From positions 96,001 to 160,000 of the forward strand of contig RPFO01001598.1 in NCBI GenBank assembly GCA_009746045.1: DNA of 64,000 bases, given 5' to 3'. Position numbers and translations under genes: made by a program. The stretch is from Mesostigma viride (Eukaryota; Streptophyta; Mesostigmatophyceae; Mesostigmatales; Mesostigmataceae). Position 1 is the stretch's first letter. The number at the start of each line of letters is the position of its first letter. The notes under the pieces were generated by a model. That model ran no database searches and was not told the origin of the DNA. It worked only from the letters and a program-made list of their open reading frames with translations. Shown here piece after piece: positions 61,408 through 64,000 of the stretch.

Positions 61408-62207
61408 ATGGAGTGCGAGATCGTCAATCAAGTGTTCGGAAGCATCATGCAAAAAGTTTACAAGCAAGTTCGCTTTCTGTCGCGCAACATATTTGAGCAA
61501 GTTAGCCTTGCGCAGGAGAGGACAGGCCGCCACTTGGCAATTGTATTGATGTTTGATTCGTTCATCCTAATGGAGAGGGTGATGAACGCCCAACTGGCTG
61601 ATATGCACTACCTCGTGCAAGAGGGTTTTTTTAAGCCTTTGCTGGATGAAAGAGTGCCAATAGACCCAAGGAACGAATTCCGCCTTTCGGTGTTGTACGT
61701 TACCAAGGGGCCCAAGGAAGAGTTGGGGGAAGAGGAAGGGGCTCTGTTGGGTTGCAACTACTCGCGCCCATTTTACCCGAATGTGACGTTCTCGGCGCGC
61801 GTGAGGGCTGATGCGTGTGTAGGGGCAGTAGACATAGGATTGTAATAAAGATAAAAAAGAAAAATTCACGCACAGTGGATTTTCGGTTTCGACTTGAGCC
61901 GATCTTGAGGGATGGAAATGGAGAAAGGGTTTTCGTAACAAGTATGCTTAAGTGCTCCAACTTGGGGTGTGATTGTGAAAGGGGGCCCCAGAAGTTGTGT
62001 AGGCGATGTAGGGATGCCAGATATTACAGTGAGGAGTGCCAGCGTGCTGACTGTAGTAGGCATAAGGATAGGTGTGAAGGTCTGCGGCTAGCAAGGGAGG
62101 CGCTGGCTGCGTGTTACTGTGGGTTCAACCCGACCATCCTATTGGATGGCAGATGGGGGTCTCACCCACAATTCTCTTTCACCATGCACTTGGGCTGTGC
62201 CTCATAG
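61408..62207 (+). CDS. MYND-finger gene, left-arm copy
   Basis: The product starts MECEIVNQVFGS, followed by an unrecognised region of about 130 residues with RTGRHLAIVLMFDSF and MNAQLADMHYLVQEG. A C-terminal zinc finger has CSNLGCDCERGPQKLCRRCR and CQRADCSRHKDRC spacing, which matches MYND (a protein-protein interaction zinc finger). A shared leader ending in ATGTAAATTTTTT lies before the start. The function is unknown. The copy looks broken. Confidence 0.6.
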
Positions 62208-62385
62208 ATGAAGATAAAAACTGGAACTGTGAAGTGGTAAAATGCTTTTGAGGTTGGAAGTCTTTTGCACCATGCATTTTGGGTCTGCTTCATAGACAGA
62301 AAAAAGTCCGGATTTGTGTGGTGAAATGCTGTAAAAAGCATTTTAGTCAATAACTTACAAAATAAATTGGAATAAAATTTTCCTT
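62158..62385. other. Centre of the inverted repeat with two direct copies
   Basis: The non-palindromic spacer contains two diverged direct repeats of about 85 bp, each holding CACCATGCA, CTTCATAGA-like and GAAATGCT-like segments. This is the axis between the arms and has no gene of its own. Confidence 0.65.
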
Positions 62386-63092
62386 CTGCCATCCAATAGG
62401 GTGGTCGGGCTGAACCCCCACTTGAACGGGGCCAGCGCCTCCTTTGCTAGCCTCAGACCTTCGCATCTATCCTTATGCCTACTCCAGTCAGCACGTTGGC
62501 ACTCCTCACTGCAATATCTGGCATCCCTACATCCCCTACACAACTTCTGAGGCCCTCGTTCACAATCACACTTCAAGTTGGAGCACTTCCGCATACCACT
62601 TAGAAAAACCCTTTCTCCATCCCTCACGATCGGGTCATGGAGCAAGCGAAAGATCATGTTGAGTGGTTCTGCTGCCCCTACACACGCATCAGCCCTCACG
62701 CGCGCCGAAAACGTCACATTCGGGTAAAATGGGCGCGATTAGTTGCAACCCAACTGAGCCCCTTCCTGTTCCCCCAAGTCTTCCTTGGGCCCCTTGGTAA
62801 TGTTCGACACCAGAAGGCGGAACTCATTCCTTGGGTTTATTGGCACTCTTTCATCCAACAAAGGTTTGAAAACCCCCTCTTGCACGAGGAAGTGCATATC
62901 AGCCAGCTGGGCGTTCATCACCCTCTCCATTAGGCTGAACGAATCAAACATCAATAAAACGGCCAAGTGGCGGCCTGTCCTCTCCTGCGCAAGGCTAACT
63001 TGCTGAAATATGTTGCGCGACAGAAAGCGAACTTGCTTGTAAACTTTTTGCATGACGCTTCCGAACACTTGATTGACGATCTCGCACTCCAT
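62355..63092 (-). CDS. MYND-finger gene, right-arm copy
   Basis: Mirror copy of the gene at 61408-62207, starting at MECEIVNQVFGS on the minus strand. The MYND finger here keeps the typical form: CSNLKCDCERGPQKLCRGCR, then RYCSEECQRADW and HKDRC, including the conserved aromatic-Cys and Trp positions. The region before it differs from the left copy by scattered substitutions. The gene as a whole looks broken. Confidence 0.62.
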
Positions 63093-63273
63093 CTTTTTCA
63101 AGAAAAAAACGAACCAAAAAATTTACATCCCGGCCAACAAAACGCGTTTTCCCGTTAGTCTGCTTGCCTAATTTATTGAATTTTTAAAACAACAGTTGGG
63201 TCCTTGACACCAACCTCCGTGAGAAAATGATTTCATTAAAGGCAAATACATTTAATACATTTCTTAGGTCGCA

Positions 63274-63544
63274 CTACTTTTTGTCTTCCAGTTTACGTTT
63301 GTTGCCCGCTTGAATAAAGAAGTTGACACCATCCCCTTCATCGTCGGAAATTAAGGCCGGCATTTCGTCCACTTCATCTTTTACACCATCTTTTTTCATC
63401 ACAGTCGTAGGTGGCATTGATACCTCGTACGTAGCCCAAAACTCCTCAATCGCTCTAACAACTTCGGCTGGCATTTTTTTGCCCCCCCCCTTCAACTGCC
63501 TCTCTCTCCTGTTTCGCCTCCGAAACGTCTGTGTTTTTCTCCAT
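63274..63544 (-). CDS. Small acidic protein gene, right-arm copy
   Basis: Mirror copy of the gene at 60957-61226, sharing MPAEVVRAIEEFWATYEVSM, the acidic SDDEGDGVNFF segment and the KRKLEDKK end. Family unknown. It lies upstream of the right-arm MYND gene in the same orientation. Confidence 0.58.
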
Positions 63545-63664
63545 TGAAAAAAACTGCACGTGAAGCACAACTGGCACAACAACCGATGTAAGTAAATAAA
63601 CTAGTACCTTAAGACTAAGCAAGTCTAGGAAAAGATTAATTCACAAGCCAGAGTATAATTTTAT

Positions 63665-63995
63665 TTTTCAACGCCAACGGCCGTTGGCATTACATAAATG
63701 ACAAGGAGAGGTAAACACGTAATGCAACGGGTAATATAACTGCCATATAATAAATGAAACGCAAAAAAAAAATTGGGCAAGACTAACGTTTCTTTTTTAG
63801 GTCCAACGGCCGTTGGCATCAAGTAAATCACAACGTATCGGCAATGATGGTAACTGATTTTACAAGTCCAACGGCCGTTGGCATAAAGTAAATCGCAACG
63901 TATCAAGTGGCCACTGCTTTTGCAAATTACCCATACTTTTCAGCAAGAACAGTAGTTAATTTTACAAGTCCAACGGCCGTTGGCATCAACAAAAT
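63665..63995. repeat. Right array of about 100-bp repeat with palindromic core
   Basis: Four cores of CCAACGGCCGTTGG lie at about 63672, 63803, 63869 and 63970, with flanks TTTTACAAGTC and CATCAAGTAAATCACAA. Read on the minus strand they match the left array, so the two arrays face each other. The array continues to the window edge. Confidence 0.87.
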
Positions 63996-64000
63996 CACAA

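Larger units (their letters stand above)
60115..64000. mobile_element. AT-rich inverted-repeat element with MYND-finger genes, family unknown
   Basis: Base composition drops sharply at about 60,115. Two inverted arms, about 60846-62157 and 62386-63650, carry the same intronless genes in mirrored order, pointing toward a 230-bp centre. Outside both arms are arrays of a roughly 100-bp repeat with a CCAACGGCCGTTGG core, again inverted to each other. The compact, intronless, AT-rich organisation differs from the host genes and resembles endogenised viral or large-transposon DNA. No capsid, polymerase, integrase or transposase is visible, so family and age are open. The arms have diverged by substitutions and small length changes, and the gene copies look broken, with a handful of breaks in all. 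The right end is beyond the window. Confidence 0.7.

Noticed and set aside
60115-64000. Classification of the AT-rich inverted element as a specific virus or Polinton-type element
   Set aside because: No capsid, polymerase, integrase or protease gene is visible; composition and gene compactness alone are not enough.

Overview
The window looks like nuclear DNA from a large, repeat-rich eukaryotic genome. Three multi-exon genes with GC-rich exons and canonical GT-AG introns (plus two GC-AG introns) are separated by AT-richer DNA full of LINE remnants. The introns are packed with micro- and minisatellites. The gene set (a PRT6/UBR1-type N-recognin, the spliceosomal protein MFAP1, a GRDP-like protein and a large LamG/filamin/kelch protein) would suit a unicellular alga or related protist. 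I cannot name the species; a green-lineage alga is only a guess.

Layout. (1) 1-14369, plus strand: the 3' part of a very large gene (12 visible exons, about 2,230 residues). It combines concanavalin A/LamG-like domains, an IPT/TIG-like domain, filamin-type repeats, a DUF2341-like domain and a kelch propeller. (2) 14370-30313: a gene-poor transposon graveyard. It holds at least three related non-LTR retrotransposon (LINE) families, mostly on the minus strand and 5'-truncated, with TTAA-rich 3' tails. A 1,770-bp terminal-inverted-repeat element lies inside one LINE with a 4-bp target duplication, and a 119-bp SINE-like insert lies inside another with a 9-bp duplication. (3) 30314-31426: an intronless GRDP-like gene with a proline/glutamine repeat and a Cys-x2-Cys pair at each side of its C-terminal module. 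(4) 32978-39929, minus strand: a complete seven-exon MFAP1 gene (436 residues). (5) 39930-40860: a divergent intergenic region. (6) 40861-59755, plus strand: 21 exons (1,438 codons, all phases compatible) of a UBR-box E3 ligase of the Arg/N-degron pathway. The open gene runs only as far as the first two cysteines of its RING domain. (7) 60076-64000: a purine-rich satellite gives way abruptly to AT-rich DNA organised as a large inverted repeat. Two arms of about 1.3 kb carry the same compact, intronless MYND-finger genes, and are flanked on both outer sides by inverted arrays of a roughly 100-bp repeat with a palindromic CCAACGGCCGTTGG core.

How the parts relate. MFAP1 (pre-mRNA splicing) and the UBR ligase (protein turnover) are head-to-head housekeeping genes that may share regulatory DNA. 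The MYND inverted element sits downstream of the interrupted RING of the UBR gene. It is either a foreign insertion in a very long intron, a lesion that truncates the gene, or an assembly join at the low-complexity tract. It is the most unusual feature of the window. Most very long open frames in the repeats (34.2-34.9, 42.0-42.4, 48.9-49.6, 50.5-50.8 kb) are artefacts of satellites and are not genes.
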